A stretch of 64,000 bases of DNA from Bolinopsis microptera (GCF_026151205.1 NC_087083.1:4690460-4754459); one strand, 5' to 3'; positions 1 to 12,112 are shown, counted from the stretch's first letter. Translations and numbers: made by a program. Notes: generated by a model from the letters alone, not told the origin.

Positions 1-981
1 TCAGCAGCCATTGATAGAGTCACTTCTCAGTGTAAACTCACGCACAAGCCTAACTCTGTACTTATAAACTACTTCCCTCCAAGTGGTACAGAGGTAAGTA
101 TGTTACCCTTCCACTGTGACGACGAGCCAGAGATTCTTGCTGGCTCTGATATAGCAACAATTTCCATAGGAGAAGTTAGAAAAATAAGTTGTATGCCCAT
201 CCATGAAGGACAATCACCTACAAAAAATACAGAAATGTCCCTAGAATCGAACTCAGTCTACACCATGACACGTTTCTCACAGGCATGGTTCAAACACGGG
301 ATTAAACCCACCCAACAGACTCCGGTAAACCCGTCTATGGGCCGGTATTCCATTACCCTTAGAGCAATTGACAAAAAATTTAGGAGAAGCACCATCATAC
401 TTGGAGATTCGAACACCAAAACAATAAAGTTTGGTAGTGGTGCTGGAACAATGGGTCAATCATTCCCGGGTGAAAGAGTTAAGGCAAGCAAAGTTAGTTT
501 GATTGACCCTTGTCACTGTATCGGATACAGCAACGCTGTTCTTGTTTGTGGTACAAATGACCTCCGAGCAGACAGCCTTAGAGGAGAAAATTCAATCCAT
601 CAGCTGGTTGACATTCTCCACATGAAAATCCAACAGATAAAAAAGCTCTCCCCTAGGATCAAAGTTTTTGTAGCAGCAGTCCTTCCAACCAGGCTACCTC
701 AAATGAACGAGAATATCATGACCTTCAATCGGCTTGTTGGAGAAATGTTGAATGCCAACTTTAACCAGAGTGTGTGGCACCTTGGAGTTGGACACTTTTT
801 AGATAGCAAGGGACTCCTTGCCACCAACCTGACCAGAGGTGGTGATGATATTCACTTAGGAGTTTATGGTATTACCAAATTTGTGAGGTGTGTGAAGCAT
901 TGGGTGTATGTGAGAGAGAGGCAAGAACGGACAAGACGTGGAAAACACAACCAGTCAGTGGGGTCTAATAACCCCACTTAG
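1..981 (+). CDS. LINE ORF1 protein with SGNH/GDSL-hydrolase-like domain (5' partial)
   Basis: The frame is open from the first base, so the protein starts outside the window; the first in-window ATG is at 100 (293 codons from there). Counted from that ATG, a block reading IILGDSNT lies near residue 100, VCGTNDLR near 150, and GDDIHLG near 250. These match SGNH blocks I (catalytic Ser in GDS), III (Gly/Asn) and V (Asp-x-x-His). Such esterase domains are known in ORF1 proteins of CR1-type LINEs, where ORF1 forms the RNA-binding particle. The stop is five bases before the ORF2 ATG at 987, so ORF2 is probably translated by reinitiation or readthrough. All catalytic-type residues are present, so the domain may still be active. 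Confidence 0.75.
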   Translation, partial: SAAIDRVTSQCKLTHKPNSVLINYFPPSGTEVSMLPFHCDDEPEILAGSDIATISIGEVRKISCMPIHEGQSPTKNTEMSLESNSVYTMTRFSQAWFKHGIKPTQQTPVNPSMGRYSITLRAIDKKFRRSTIILGDSNTKTIKFGSGAGTMGQSFPGERVKASKVSLIDPCHCIGYSNAVLVCGTNDLRADSLRGENSIHQLVDILHMKIQQIKKLSPRIKVFVAAVLPTRLPQMNENIMTFNRLVGEMLNANFNQSVWHLGVGHFLDSKGLLATNLTRGGDDIHLGVYGITKFVRCVKHWVYVRERQERTRRGKHNQSVGSNNPT

Positions 982-986
982 TAAAA

Positions 987-3151
987 ATGATTATGAAAAT
1001 TATTAAAGATGTGTGTGAGCCATGCAGTAGATCTATTAATATCGGACAACCTTTACTAGAGTGTGAAAACTGTAATAATGCCATTCATACGAAGTGTTTC
1101 AAATCAGCTAAATATTCATGCAAAAATGGACTATGGATGTGCTGCGAGTGTGCCAGTTCTGCAGAAGAACGGTACTGCCCATTTCCATCTGATGAGGAAT
1201 CTATTGATTCTGATAGATTCTATGATAATAGAAACCAGGAGGATGCCTTAATTGCATCATATGCCCATGTACTTGAAAGTTGCCGTCGCTACTCTAAACT
1301 CGAGTTCTTAAATGCAATCAAGCAGCTCAATTCCTCAAAAAAATCTATGTTATCAACTTTATTCTACAATATAGATGGAAACGCATCTAACTTTGATAGC
1401 TTCCTAATTGAACTCAAAAGTATAGGGCACTCGTTTGATATGATTGGTCTTGCTGAAACCAATACTGATCCTGCACAGCAGGGTCTGTACCAAATTCCAG
1501 CATACACAGGATTCTATCAAGAAACATTGGCAGGTAAGAAAAAAGGCACCGGTGTTGCACTCTATGTATCTGACCATTTAAACACTGTGGTCTTAGAAAA
1601 TGTATCACACTGTACTACAAATATTGAGAGTCTCTTTGTTGAAACCACAGATAACGCAGGCTGCAAAATTGTTCATGGAGTCATCTACCGACCCCCTAAT
1701 GGCTGCTTTGATAGCTTTTGTGAAACCCTTGAATTACTTGCAAAGCAGCTAAATGGGAAAACTGTCAATTTGTTGGGAGACTTTAACTCAAACATACTTA
1801 ATATATCTACCAGTTCCCAGCTCTTTGAGGATACTTTATACAGAAATGGCTTTTACCCGACTATCTCCATTGCAACACATTTTCGTCAAAACTGTAAAAG
1901 TTCCTGCATCGATAACATTTTAACAAATAAAATTGAGAATATAGTCTTATCAGGTGTTATTGAAGAACGGCTTGGTGAGCATGCCCCTATATTTACCTTC
2001 ACTTCAGTAGAGACCCCTCGCAATACAGAGCCTCAGAAACATGTCCGCTATTATGATTACTCAAGTTCCAAATTAAAAAGCTTTGTATCTGAACTTGAGG
2101 TGAGGGTAAACCAGCTCACTCCTTCAACAAAATTTGATGAGTTCACGGCATGTTTTGACCAGACACTTGACAAACACTGCAAACTGGAGGTACCAAAAGT
2201 GACAAAAAGAACTCCCAAACTTAACCCATGGATTACAGACAGTATCATCCAGTCTGTAGAAAGAAAGCATGAACTGCGTAAGGAGTGGTCTGACACCGTT
2301 ACTAATAAGAACCCTGGTGGTAATTTCTTGCTCTACCAAGTATTTAGTGATTATCGTAGGATGCTCAAAGCTATCATTAAAGCTGCCAAACGTTGGCATT
2401 ACTGTAACGAAATCGTAAACAACTGTGAAAACAGCAAGAAAACCTGGCAAATTATTAACGAACTCAGGGGCAAAAAGAAGAGGCAAACCAAGCCCCCATT
2501 TATCATTGATAACCAAAGAATAGTTGATAGAAGAGCAATTGCTAATGGATTCAATGCTTGGTTTGTCTCTATTGCACCAAAGCTGAATGAGACACTGCAT
2601 AATCTATCTGATGGCCTGCCTATATTACCCATGAAAACTTTCTATGACTTCCTGAACCCAAGAAATGAAAAAAATATTAGGCTAGAAGATTGCTCCTCGA
2701 ACGAAATATTGAAAATCATAAGCGAGTTCGAAAATGGTAAAGCCAGTGACATTCCCATAAGTGTAGTAAAAAAGTCATCTCATGTAATTGCACCTGTATT
2801 ATCGAATTACTTCAATATCCTTATGACCAAAGGTATATTTCCTGATGTCCTGAAAACTGGTAAAATAACACCTGTATATAAGAAAGGTAACCCAGAAGAA
2901 ATTGAGAACTACCGTCCTATCTCCACACTGTCCGTCTTCGGTAAGATCTTTGAAAAGCTCATATATTCTAGAATATACGGATTTGTTAGCTCCCAGGGAG
3001 TTATATCGAAGACGCAGTTTGGATTTAGGAAATCTCACTCTACATCTCATGCAGTCAATTACTCTGTAAATTTGATTACGAAATCTCTTAAACTTAAGAA
3101 TCATGTTTTAGGAATATTCATTGACCTAAGCAAAGCTTTTGACACTATCGA
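987..3151 (+). pseudogene. LINE ORF2, N-terminal part: PHD finger, endonuclease, start of RT
   Basis: The protein opens with a PHD-type Cys4-His-Cys3 finger (CEPC, ECENC, HTKC, WMCCEC; residues ~8-55). An AP-endonuclease fold follows (residues ~115-340), with landmarks GLAETN, VIYRPPN, LLGDFNSN and CIDNILTN. A linker leads to the RT, starting near NGKASDIPISVVKKSS. The RT is cut at LSKAFDTID (block A) by the insertion at 3152. The frame runs on by chance into the insert, giving a spurious 1403-codon ORF (987-5198). The true continuation is 5401-6607, where the reading frame is kept once the insert and one TSD copy are discounted. Confidence 0.85.
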
Positions 3152-5198
3152 TCTGGACATCCTAAACAAGCCCATATCTGATTCTGAACTTACTTCCGCA
3201 ATCAAAAAGCTCAAAAAGGGTAAAAGTTGCTCAAATGACTTGATCTCAAACGAGATGCTTCAGAGCCTAACTCCGCTTTGTTTCCAAGTCATCCTCAAAA
3301 CATTCAACCACTCTCTGGTCTCAGGCTACTATCCATGGCATACCAGTATTATCACTCCTATCTATAAATCAGGCAACCCCTTCAGCCCAGACAATTACAG
3401 AGCAATAGCAGTTGGCAGTTGTATGGGTAAGCTGTTCTCTAGCATCTTACTTGAACGTCTGTTACACTTCAAAAAGCTCTACTGTCCTGACCCAAAAGAA
3501 CAGCTTGGATTTTCGAAAGGTGCCCAAACTAACGATCACGTTTTCACCCTCAAGACAGTAATTGACAAATACACAAAAGCTAAAAAGGCTCGTCTTTATG
3601 CATGCTTTGTTGATCTAAGAAAGGCCTTTGACACTGTATGTAGGGACCTCCTTCTGCACAAAATTACATGCCTTGGAATAACCGGTAACTTCTTCAACTG
3701 CCTAAGTGATATGTACAAAAACTCTATTGCCCATATAAAAATTTCCAAACTCTTGTCGCCTAAAATTGATATTGGCAAAGGAACGGAGCAAGGACACCCC
3801 CTATCACCAGACCTCTTTAAAATCTACATTAATGACTTTTCATCTCTCCTGAAATCTGTTGGTGACTATCCAGTTCTTGCTGACGTTCTGATATCACATC
3901 TGCTGTGGGCTGACGATCTTGTCCTTCTTGCTCTAAGTCCCGAGGCCTTGCAAGTCAATATCAACATTCTATTTGATTTCTGTAACTCCATGGGCCTTGA
4001 AGTAAATATTAAGAAAACTAAGATTGTAATATTCAGCCCTCCCAAACGAAAGCAGTCCTATGAAACATTCACACTGGGAGGTCAGCCCATCCAGCACACC
4101 GATAAATACTGCTATCTTGGCATAATATTCCACAGAAATGGATCGTTTACAGCAGCAAATACTGAGCTGAGGGCCAAGGCTCTCCGTGCTCTCTATGGCC
4201 TCAAAGGCAAAATAGTTAAGGATGCCCTCTCACACCGTGCCCTTAATATTCTATTTGACTCCTTAATAAAACCAATCCTGCTTTATGGCTGTCAAGTCTT
4301 ATGCCCCCACTCAAAAACCATGAGATACCTTTCAAAAATAGATGACAAAGCCAACCCCCAGCATACCTTGAAGTACATTGCACAAGACCACTATGAAAAA
4401 TTCCACCTAAAGTTTATCAAGTGGTCTTTGTCTGTACATTCAAAAGCATCAAATATAGGTTGCTGGGGCGAAAGCGGGCGCCACCCTCTATTCTTTGAAG
4501 CCTGCAAACTTGCAATAGATTACTATAGTCGCCTTGAAAACACTGAAAACGAACTACTCTGTGCTGCATTTCACGAACAAATCATGTTGGGATTTCCTTG
4601 GTATACCAACATCTCAAAGCTTCTCACCAAATACAACTTCACCCCCTCATCTTCCTCAAAATCTAAGCTCTCCACCCAAATCAGTCATAACATGAGGGAA
4701 GAATTCGTGAATACCTGGAAAGCTGCCAAGGCCTCCTCGCCAAAACTAGAATTCTATAACTTAATTAAACATGATTTCGAACCAGAGGCATACCTACGAA
4801 TTATCAAAATACCGGATGTTCGAAAAAGTCTGACAAGGTTTCGTATCAGCTGCCACAACCTCTACATCGAAAGGGGCAGATATGAAACCCCCCTTGTACC
4901 AAGAGAAGAACGTTGGTGCACCTACTGCTTTTTCAGCAAAGGGCTAAAGCCTATTGAGGACGAAAGTCACGTATTGATTGACTGTTTGCTCTACTCCTCA
5001 GTTAGGGAAAAATTCAATTTCCATCCCCTAAACATTACTGACCTAGTCGGTTTGCTCTCCAACAAAACTCTAGATCCTACCACACTCACTGCCACAGCAA
5101 GAGCAATCCATTCAATTCTCTCTGTGAACGAAAATTATACAGCCTATTATAAGAGCCCAGATTTCCACTCAAATACTGGCAAGTGCATAATGCTATAG
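3152..5198 (+). pseudogene. RT and C-terminal region of the truncated LINE
   Basis: The fragment begins just before the RT (PISDSELTSAIKKLKKGKSC) and carries the RT blocks: VDLRKAFDTV (A), KGTEQGHPLSPDLF (B) and LLWADDLVLLAL (C, catalytic DD). A C-terminal extension follows, with KPILLYGCQV, a WGESG box and a Cys/His cluster (WCTYC...H...C, around 4914-4990) like the CCHC motif at the end of many LINE ORF2 proteins. The stop is at 5196-5198. The PHD and endonuclease parts are missing through 5' truncation. The frame is otherwise open, which suggests a fairly recent insertion. Confidence 0.85.
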
Positions 5199-5400
5199 GA
5201 CCTTAAAATAAGATTGAACCATACAAACTCGATTTATCTATTTTTCTAAAACTAGCATTATATAACATTTCTAAATTATCCCTACACACTTGTAAATAAT
5301 TAGAATTGTGTAACTTAAATTATTTCAGAATTACAACTATTGTGTACTCAATAAAGTAATTATCACTTTTGTATCCTTGTTTCCTTGTATCCTTGTATCC
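3152..5400 (+). mobile_element. 5'-truncated LINE inserted in the RT of the first LINE
   Basis: The insert is flanked by (C)TATCGA at 3145-3151 and 5400-5406, a 6-7 bp TSD. It starts abruptly inside coding sequence, as 5'-truncated LINE copies do. It ends in AATAAAG followed by a short tandem tail of about four TATCCTTG-like units (5369-5400). Removing insert plus one TSD restores the RT frame of the host LINE. The family belongs to the lineage also seen in pieces at 26297-26466, 35122-35600 and 41024-41740, since both share LLYGCQVW/L, a WGE(S/T)G box and similar C termini. Confidence 0.88.
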
Positions 5401-6607
5401 TATCGACCATTCAACACTTCTTATAAAACTAGAGGGATGTGGAGTGAGAGGAGTTGCAAATAACCTCATTAAAAGCTACTTGACAAACAGGCAACAATAC
5501 ACCGAAGTTGTAGGAGAAAAATCAGATACCCTATCTATTCAATTTGGTGTCCCACAGGGTTCAATTCTTGGACCTCTCCTATTTCTTCTTTATATGAACG
5601 ACATCACAAACAGTTCTAAACTAGGATCATTTGTTACCTTTGCTGATGATACCAATATATTTGTTGTCGGAAAAACAAAACGTGAGGCATATGAACGAGG
5701 AAATGAGCTTTTGTCATCATTAAAGTCTTATATGAGAGCGAATAAGTTACATATAAACATGTCTAAGTGCTGCTACATACACTTCAAACCCACCATGGCA
5801 GGTTCTAAGTTAGAGACTTTATCACATCCTGAAGTTGTATTAACTATAGACAACTTTCCAATCAAAAAGGTTTCATCCGCAAAATTTCTGGGTGTTATAA
5901 TTGACGAGAACCTATCATGGGAAGATCACATCAAAGCACTTAAGCGAACTCTAAATCATTCCACATCCACTTTATGTAGACTTCGCTGCTCCCTTCCAGA
6001 ATTTCTACACCAACAATTATATTATACTCTGTTCGAATCACATCTTTCCTACTGTATATCTGTATGGGGTGGGGCAGCGAAACAACGTATAAGCTCATTA
6101 TTTACTGCTCAGAAGTACTGTCTCAGAGTACTATTTGGTGACAGGCTGGCGTACCTTGATAAGTTTAAGACTTGTGCACGTACTAGGCCTATAGGACACC
6201 AGAAACTTGACAAAAAAAATTTCATAAAAGAGCACACCAAACCGATATTTAAGCATAATAATATTCTAGCTATACAAAATCTCTATACATACCACAGTTA
6301 CCTCGAGCTCTACAAGATAATGAAATTCCGTGCTCCAATATCCTTACATGAAGGTTACACGTGTTCCTCGAGGAAACCCTGCCTTCTAATCTGTCAGGCA
6401 GACCCACCTGACAATCACAACACTAGATCAACCAAAATTTTTAACATTTTAACCCCAAAATTCAGAATGACTGACTTTACTACTAGTGTAATGTGCTTGC
6501 GAGGTAAGCTAAAACGTGCGCTATTAACGAATCAACATAATCACGCCCTGCTTGATTGGACTGTCAAAGATTTTGACTGCGCAAATCTTATTTCCCAAAC
6601 ATTATAA
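5401..6607 (+). pseudogene. LINE ORF2, C-terminal part of the first LINE
   Basis: Continuation of the ORF2 broken at 3151. It reads from block A onward, with VPQGSILGPLLFLLYMND (block B) and FVTFADDTNIFV (block C, FADD). Thumb and C-terminal sequence follows with FESHLSYCISVWGG, ending LLDWTVKDFD, with a stop at 6605-6607. No frameshift or stop is visible after the insertion point, so the element was probably intact when it was hit. The minus-strand copy at 24513-26296 is a close relative over the RT; the piece at 23633-24512 shares this C terminus and the 3' UTR. Confidence 0.85.
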
Positions 6608-7218
6608 CTGGCTGGTCACACGCATCTCAATTAAAATTACCCTAGGCTACTGTTTTCCAAGTCTTGTCCTGTGAGTAAAGTATGTGTGAGAAAGTTTTAA
6701 TAAAATTATTGTATATTTACTTTTGAATTTTAAAAATCTAATTTGAGAATGAAGTTTAAAGAAATTTTAATTAGCACTGTATAGTTTAAGATATTTATAG
6801 CTTATTATAACCATTGATACAAAGGCCATAATCTTTCGCCAGCTCTCCAATATCCACCTTGAAAGCTTGAAGCTGCATTTTATATCCTTGAACTACACAA
6901 TATAAACCAAAGAATGTTTTAGTGTAGACTTTTTGTCACAACAAGACTGCAACCTATAATAACAACTATAAACAGAACCCCTAATGTCTGCTTACAATTT
7001 TTCTTCTAGTCCTAATCTGAGCCTTGTCTCTATAAACTTAACTGAACTAGCGTTTCGGTGTGTGCAAAAGCTTCCAGGCACGCGCATTCCTTGCCCCGTT
7101 AGTTACCTGTCCTTCCAAAACCAAACTAGCAGTCAAGGACAAAAAGTCATACACCAAATGGGCATTATATTTTATGAATTGTTTTACATCTTTTTATTCT
7201 GTAAAAATGTGCTAAAAT

Positions 7219-7260
7219 TAAATTTCTTGTTTCATTGAAAATTTCTTGTTTCATTGAAAT
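7219..7260 (+). repeat. LINE 3' tandem tail (about 19-bp unit, 2 copies)
   Basis: AAATTTCTTGTTTCATTGA is repeated, and the element stops right after it. The reverse complement of the same unit occurs three times at 23633-23692 at the end of the related minus-strand copy. This is a family-specific short tandem 3' end in place of poly(A). Confidence 0.85.
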
Positions 7261-9681
7261 GGGGTCTTCGAAGTCCTGGTAGGATCGGGATTCGGGAGTA
7301 CTGCAAAGAGACACCTCATACTTGTTCATCATCGTGATTGACTATATCATGACAGTGGCTATAGATGATGACTCAGACTCTGGGTTCACTCTTAAGCTTG
7401 CACAGGGTGTAGATGGATTTGTGCTGAAAATATCGCATATGTCAAATTCTCAGATGATGGTGCCCTTATCACTGATATAATTGAATGGGGCAAAACTACT
7501 CCTGGACAGGCTATAGGAAGCAGCAAAAAGTGTGGGGTTAGTCTTGAACAACTCTAAAACAAATCTCATGACTCTAAACACTACAGAGGAAAGTAGACTT
7601 TAAAGCTGTTCTGGAAACCAGCTGGAAAACGTACCTTGGGGGCATAGATATCAACAACTGAGAGAGACTTTAGAGAGACTTTTCAAGAGCAACTATGAAG
7701 ATCCAAGAGCGTAGGATGCAACTAGCTTTGCCATATACACTGGCACCTTGAACTAGTTGCTAAGTGTGGGGTACTTAATATATAATAATATAATGAACCT
7801 AACCATGGTGTGCTGAGCAGGGGAAGAACAGTCATAACTTATGTTGATAGCCTAAGGGCTGATACGGGTTTGAGTAACACTGGAGAAATCACGGGACTTA
7901 TGGAGGATAGAAATCTATCGAGACAGTGCATCAATACTCGGACGCTGAAGCCTAAATTAAGAGAAGTTTAAAAGTTCACAATCATAATTATTATTTAAAA
8001 TTGCCTCTAATAGCTACTGATAATCAGCTTGATAGTCGTCTTCCAGCCAGTTTATCAGAAATAAATAAAATGCAGAACCTAACAAAAGGACTAAAATAAC
8101 TCCAAGATATATTTCATGAAAATTACTAAATTTGCATTGGCGCTCGATTCCAAAGAATTTTTGTTAATGATGCGTTGACAAAATGCGCGGCGCGCAAAAA
8201 TTATCATTTGAAATTGTTTGTTGTTCAAACATATTTCATAAAATAATCTGTAATATATAGTTCTAATAGTGTATAAAAAAGAATAATCTCAAAATATAAC
8301 ACTAAACAGAGCAAAAACGAGGATCGCGCAAAAATTATATCTATTTTGACAATTTCCGCGATTTTAAATAGGAACCATTTAAATATATGTAAACAAAATA
8401 CGCAAACCATTAAAATCTTGATCCATAAATTTTTAATTGTAAAGTCCCCGGTCAATAGTTTGCAAAAATAATTTTATATACGAAAATATAAAGAATTTCA
8501 AAATTTATGGATCAATAAATTAACGGTTTGCGTATTTTGTTAATTATACTATATGTATAAACATGGTTCCTGTTTAAAATCCCGGAAATTGTCAAAATAG
8601 ATATGATTTTTGCGCGATCTTCGTTTTTGCTCTGTTTAGTGTTATATTTTGAGATTATTCTTTTTTATACACTATTAGAACTATATTTTACAAATTATTT
8701 TATGAAATATGTTGAACAACAAACAATTTCAAATGATAATTTTTGCGCGCCGCGCATTTTGTCAACGCATCATTAACAAAAATTCTTTGGAATCGAGCGC
8801 CAATGCAAATTTAGTAATTTTCATGAAATATATCTTGGAGTTATTTTAGTCCTTTTGTTAGGTTCTGCATTTTATTTATTTCTGATAAACTGGCTGGAAG
8901 ACGACTATCAAGCTGATTATCAGTAGCTATTAGAGGCAATTTTAAATAATAATTATGATTGTGAACTTTTAAACTTCTCTTAATTTAGGCTTCAGCGTCC
9001 GAGTATTGATGCACTGTCTCGATAGATTTCTATCCTCCATAAGTCCCGTGATTTCTCCAGTGTTACTCAAACCCGTATCAGCCCTTAGGCTATCAACATA
9101 AGTTATGACTGTTCTTCCCCTGCTCAGCACACCATGGTTAGGTTCATTATATTATTATATATTAAGTACCCCACACTTAGCAACTAGTTCAAGGTGCCAG
9201 TGTATATGGCAAAGCTAGTTGCATCCTACGCTCTTGGATCTTCATAGTTGCTCTTGAAAAGTCTCTCTAAAGTCTCTCTCAGTTGTTGATATCTATGCCC
9301 CCAAGGTACGTTTTCCAGCTGGTTTCCAGAACAGCTTTAAAGTCTACTTTCCTCTGTAGTGTTTAGAGTCATGAGATTTGTTTTAGAGTTGTTCAAGACT
9401 AACCCCACACTTTTTGCTGCTTCCTATAGCCTGTCCAGGAGTAGTTTTGCCCCATTCAATTATATCAGTGATAAGGGCAACATCATCTGAGAATTTGACA
9501 TATATGCGATATTTTCAGCACAAATCCATCTACACCCTGTGCAGGCTTAAGAGTGAACCCAGAGTCTGAGTCATCATCTATAGCCACTCTCATGATATAG
9601 TCAATCACGATGATGAACAAGTATGAGGTGTCTCTTTGCAGTACTCCCGAATCCTGATCCTACCAGGACTTCGAAGACCCC
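7261..9681. repeat. 2.4-kb imperfect palindrome built from RTE-like LINE sequence
   Basis: Bases 7261 to about 8435 are the reverse complement of about 8505 to 9681, with a spacer of roughly 70 bp centred near 8471. Arms are about 1.18 kb and near-identical at their outer parts, with scattered substitutions and more divergence near the centre. The outer ~400 bp of each arm encodes decayed RT (left arm on plus, right arm on minus), with recognisable LFIIVIDYIM-like and FSDD motifs. The left arm starts exactly where the LINE tail ends; the right arm continues into further RT sequence to about 10012. Substitutions between arms argue against a simple fold-back sequencing artefact. Confidence 0.85.
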
Positions 9682-10012
9682 TGTAATACCATCTGCAGTT
9701 GTGATTACTTGAGCCACTGTGTTTGTGTAGATCAATCGCACTATGTATTCTGGTATACCATTTGCTTTAAGTATCTTAATAAGCAAACCTTTATGTACAC
9801 TGTCAAAGGCTTTATTAAAATCTATAAACATCATAGTGGCCTTCACACTCTTTAGACCCTATATAATTCTTCACAGAACAAGAATGTGCGAAGTTGTAGA
9901 GCAACCAGGTCTGAAGCCATTCTGGTTGTCTCTTAGTTTTTCTTCAAGTCTTTGCTTCATCCTGCTCAGCATTTTGATTAGAGTTTTACTTTTTGTTTCT
10001 GATTTCTAGAAA
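9601..10012 (-). pseudogene. Decayed RTE-like reverse transcriptase fragment
   Basis: Read on the minus strand this gives RDNQNGFRPGCSTTSH, then two stops, then TMMFIDFNKAFDSVHKGLLI (RT block A) and GIPEYIVRLIYTNT. These are typical of RTE-type RTs (the fuller family reads NGFR...ST, FIDF.KAFDSV). The part below 9681 lies in the right palindrome arm. Block B is scrambled (GSGFGST in place of the usual GVLQGDT). Stops within the domain show it is dead. Confidence 0.7.
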
Positions 10013-11228
10013 ATCATAAGACGTGGCACTTGGTAGCACTCTGTTTGCAATAACTACCTACTAATGATATCCATTACCCATGACATGTATAGTTTCTTTT
10101 AGGGGTTATAGAGGTGTCAGGATTTTAGCATCCACAGCAATATAGGTGATCTGGAACTCAATCTTATCAATACTCCTACATGATTTTATGGAGTGATTGT
10201 TGCAGTGAATGAATTTAATATATATTTGTGTTAAATTCCTATTTTGGACTCTTAAACTCTTTAATTTTATATGTTATTGGATTGAACCAAGTAACATGTT
10301 ACTCTAGCGAGATCTCCATCCAAAAAGATTAGTCTGCGCGAGCTGTTTTATTACTTTACTTATACATCTTCGGAGGGTAGGTAACATTTCTACTACATTT
10401 AAGCTCTTCCTATAGACCTGCCTCTTGATCTCTTCCTATTTTTGGGTTGTCATTCAAGTATTATAACCTGATCTTGCCCTCCGGGGTCCCATCATAAGCA
10501 CATTCAACTTAATCTTATTCTTATTTCATTTCATTATTTCATTTCATTTACCTAGATGTTACCTGTAAATCGCAGAACTGGTTGGACAATGGACATCAAG
10601 ACTACTGTCACAGCCTGGTGACCTAGAGCTAAATGAGCTACTGTTTCCTGTGTAGACCTCCCAGATGCTGGACAGGCTAGGATGTTCCTCGCCTTGTGAG
10701 TAACTTCAAGATCAGGTGTTATGGATTTAATGAAATAAGGCCAGAGGGGGGGGGGGGGGGGGGAAGGATAAAAATTTTCGACCTTAACTTTATTCTCTAA
10801 ACAAATTCACATTCATTATTCAATTGGTGTCTTAATTATGGATATACTGGACCTGATAATGTGATGTAAGATGACGTGATAATACGGAATAACATGAAAG
10901 CCTTCATTCAATTAACCTCATTTTCACGATAGGAGCATATAAACTTCCAAAATTAGGGGATGGGCAGGTCAAATCAAACAGACTTTAAAAAGTCTAATCA
11001 TAGTCCTTCAGGATATATATAGGCATATATATAGGCATTCAATAACTATGATATATTGACTTGAAATTGAATATTATCACAGGGAAAATATAATGACAAT
11101 TCTTGTTGACACTGAGCACTAAACTAATGACAGCTAAGTAAAGATTCAGTTCAAGCCATCTAAAGCGACTCATGAATATGTACATTAGAACTTATTTTTA
11201 TGAAGTTTGGGTTTTATGAGAAAGTTAT
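10013..11228. other. Unassigned AT-rich stretch with an 18-bp poly-G run
   Basis: No convincing coding sequence on either strand. It may hold the decayed upstream part of the RTE copy. A homopolymer of 18 G lies at 10746-10763, and ATTTCATTTC-type short repeats near 10525-10550. Confidence 0.5.
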
Positions 11229-11590
11229 TATATGCTACTTATATGAATGCTTTTTCAAAGAGATGCGTATTTATTCTCTTTTTAAACAAGACGATATCGG
11301 TTAATGTTCTCAATTGCTAAGGAAGCTGATTCCAAACAAAGGGTCCACAGTAACTAAAGCTTCTCTCAGTTTTACTATAATTTGAAACAGTAGGAACATT
11401 TAGGAGGAAATAGTCTTGTTCAGTCCGTAGTACACGTACAGGTTGACTCTTAATGTTGATGCATTTGGTGATATAATTTGGAGCTACGTTGTTGACACAT
11501 TTGAACACGGTTAGAGCAATCTTATACTCTATTTGTTGTCTTATTGGAAGAAAATGGGCTTTTTTCAGGAATGGAGTGACACTGTGAGCA
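11229..11590 (-). pseudogene. C-terminal fragment of a LINE ORF2 (CR1/L2/Jockey type)
   Basis: On the minus strand the frame reads HSVTPFLKKAHFLPIRQQ, IALTVFKCVNNVAPNYITK, then RSFSYCGPFVWNQLP, one stop, and LFKKRINTHLFEKAFI. This is the conserved post-RT tail of many LINEs (pattern: LHWLPV...YK.LN..AP.Y......FS...P..WN.LP...FK..L...LF). Only this end remains; no RT core is visible upstream. One in-frame stop separates the two halves. An old truncated copy. Confidence 0.75.
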
Positions 11591-12112
11591 CAATGTTATG
11601 TTATGATTACCCTTGTCAGTTTTAGTTTACAATGATATTTCAATTCCTTGTTTCTGTTGTAAAAGAAAGCACACAAATGACCTTACTTGAATATTCCAGC
11701 TGACACTGTTCTTAACGTATATAATAATCAGTTCTGCTAGGATACAACCAGATTAGTTTTCCTATTTTAAAAAATCATATAGTTAATCCATAGAGTTGTG
11801 TCAAATGATATTGAATCTCCGAAAAAGAGTGACAGAGGTTAAGCTCGTTAGGTTTTGCTCATTAAATGTTTAGGCAGTAATTTTTGATTAATTGTTCTAA
11901 TTCTCGTTGCAGTGCCCTCGAATCATTGATAAACAACGTAAACTCAATTTACATAAACCAATATTTTCTGGTGTTACTATATCCGCCGAAATTCCCTTTC
12001 CTCAGGAACGAAAAATCTATTATACCATAAATTAAGTCAAACAATTGCCTAAAATTGTTGTAAACTAAATTTCATGGGAGGACTTATTTTAAAGGAGACT
12101 AAAATTTCAGCA
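11591..12112. other. Unassigned AT-rich intergenic stretch
   Basis: No ORF, repeat or RNA gene recognised; it is the left flank of the MULE insertion. Confidence 0.5.

Larger units (their letters stand above)
1..7260 (+). mobile_element. CR1-like non-LTR retrotransposon, 5' end outside the window, interrupted
   Basis: A LINE with two ORFs. ORF1 (open from base 1 to 981) has an SGNH-hydrolase-like domain. ORF2 (from 987) has a PHD finger, an AP-type endonuclease and a reverse transcriptase, and resumes at 5401-6607 after a foreign insertion at 3152-5400. The 3' UTR runs from 6608 and ends in two copies of a ~19-bp unit (about 7219-7260). The minus-strand element at 23633-24512 has the same 3' UTR and the same tandem tail, which fixes the 3' end independently. 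Esterase-bearing ORF1 plus endonuclease/RT ORF2 is known from CR1/L2-group LINEs; the exact clade is inferred. Confidence 0.85.

Noticed and set aside
6984-7238. 84-codon ORF after the LINE
   Set aside because: It lies in the LINE 3' UTR, which is conserved as non-coding sequence in the copy at 23633-24260.
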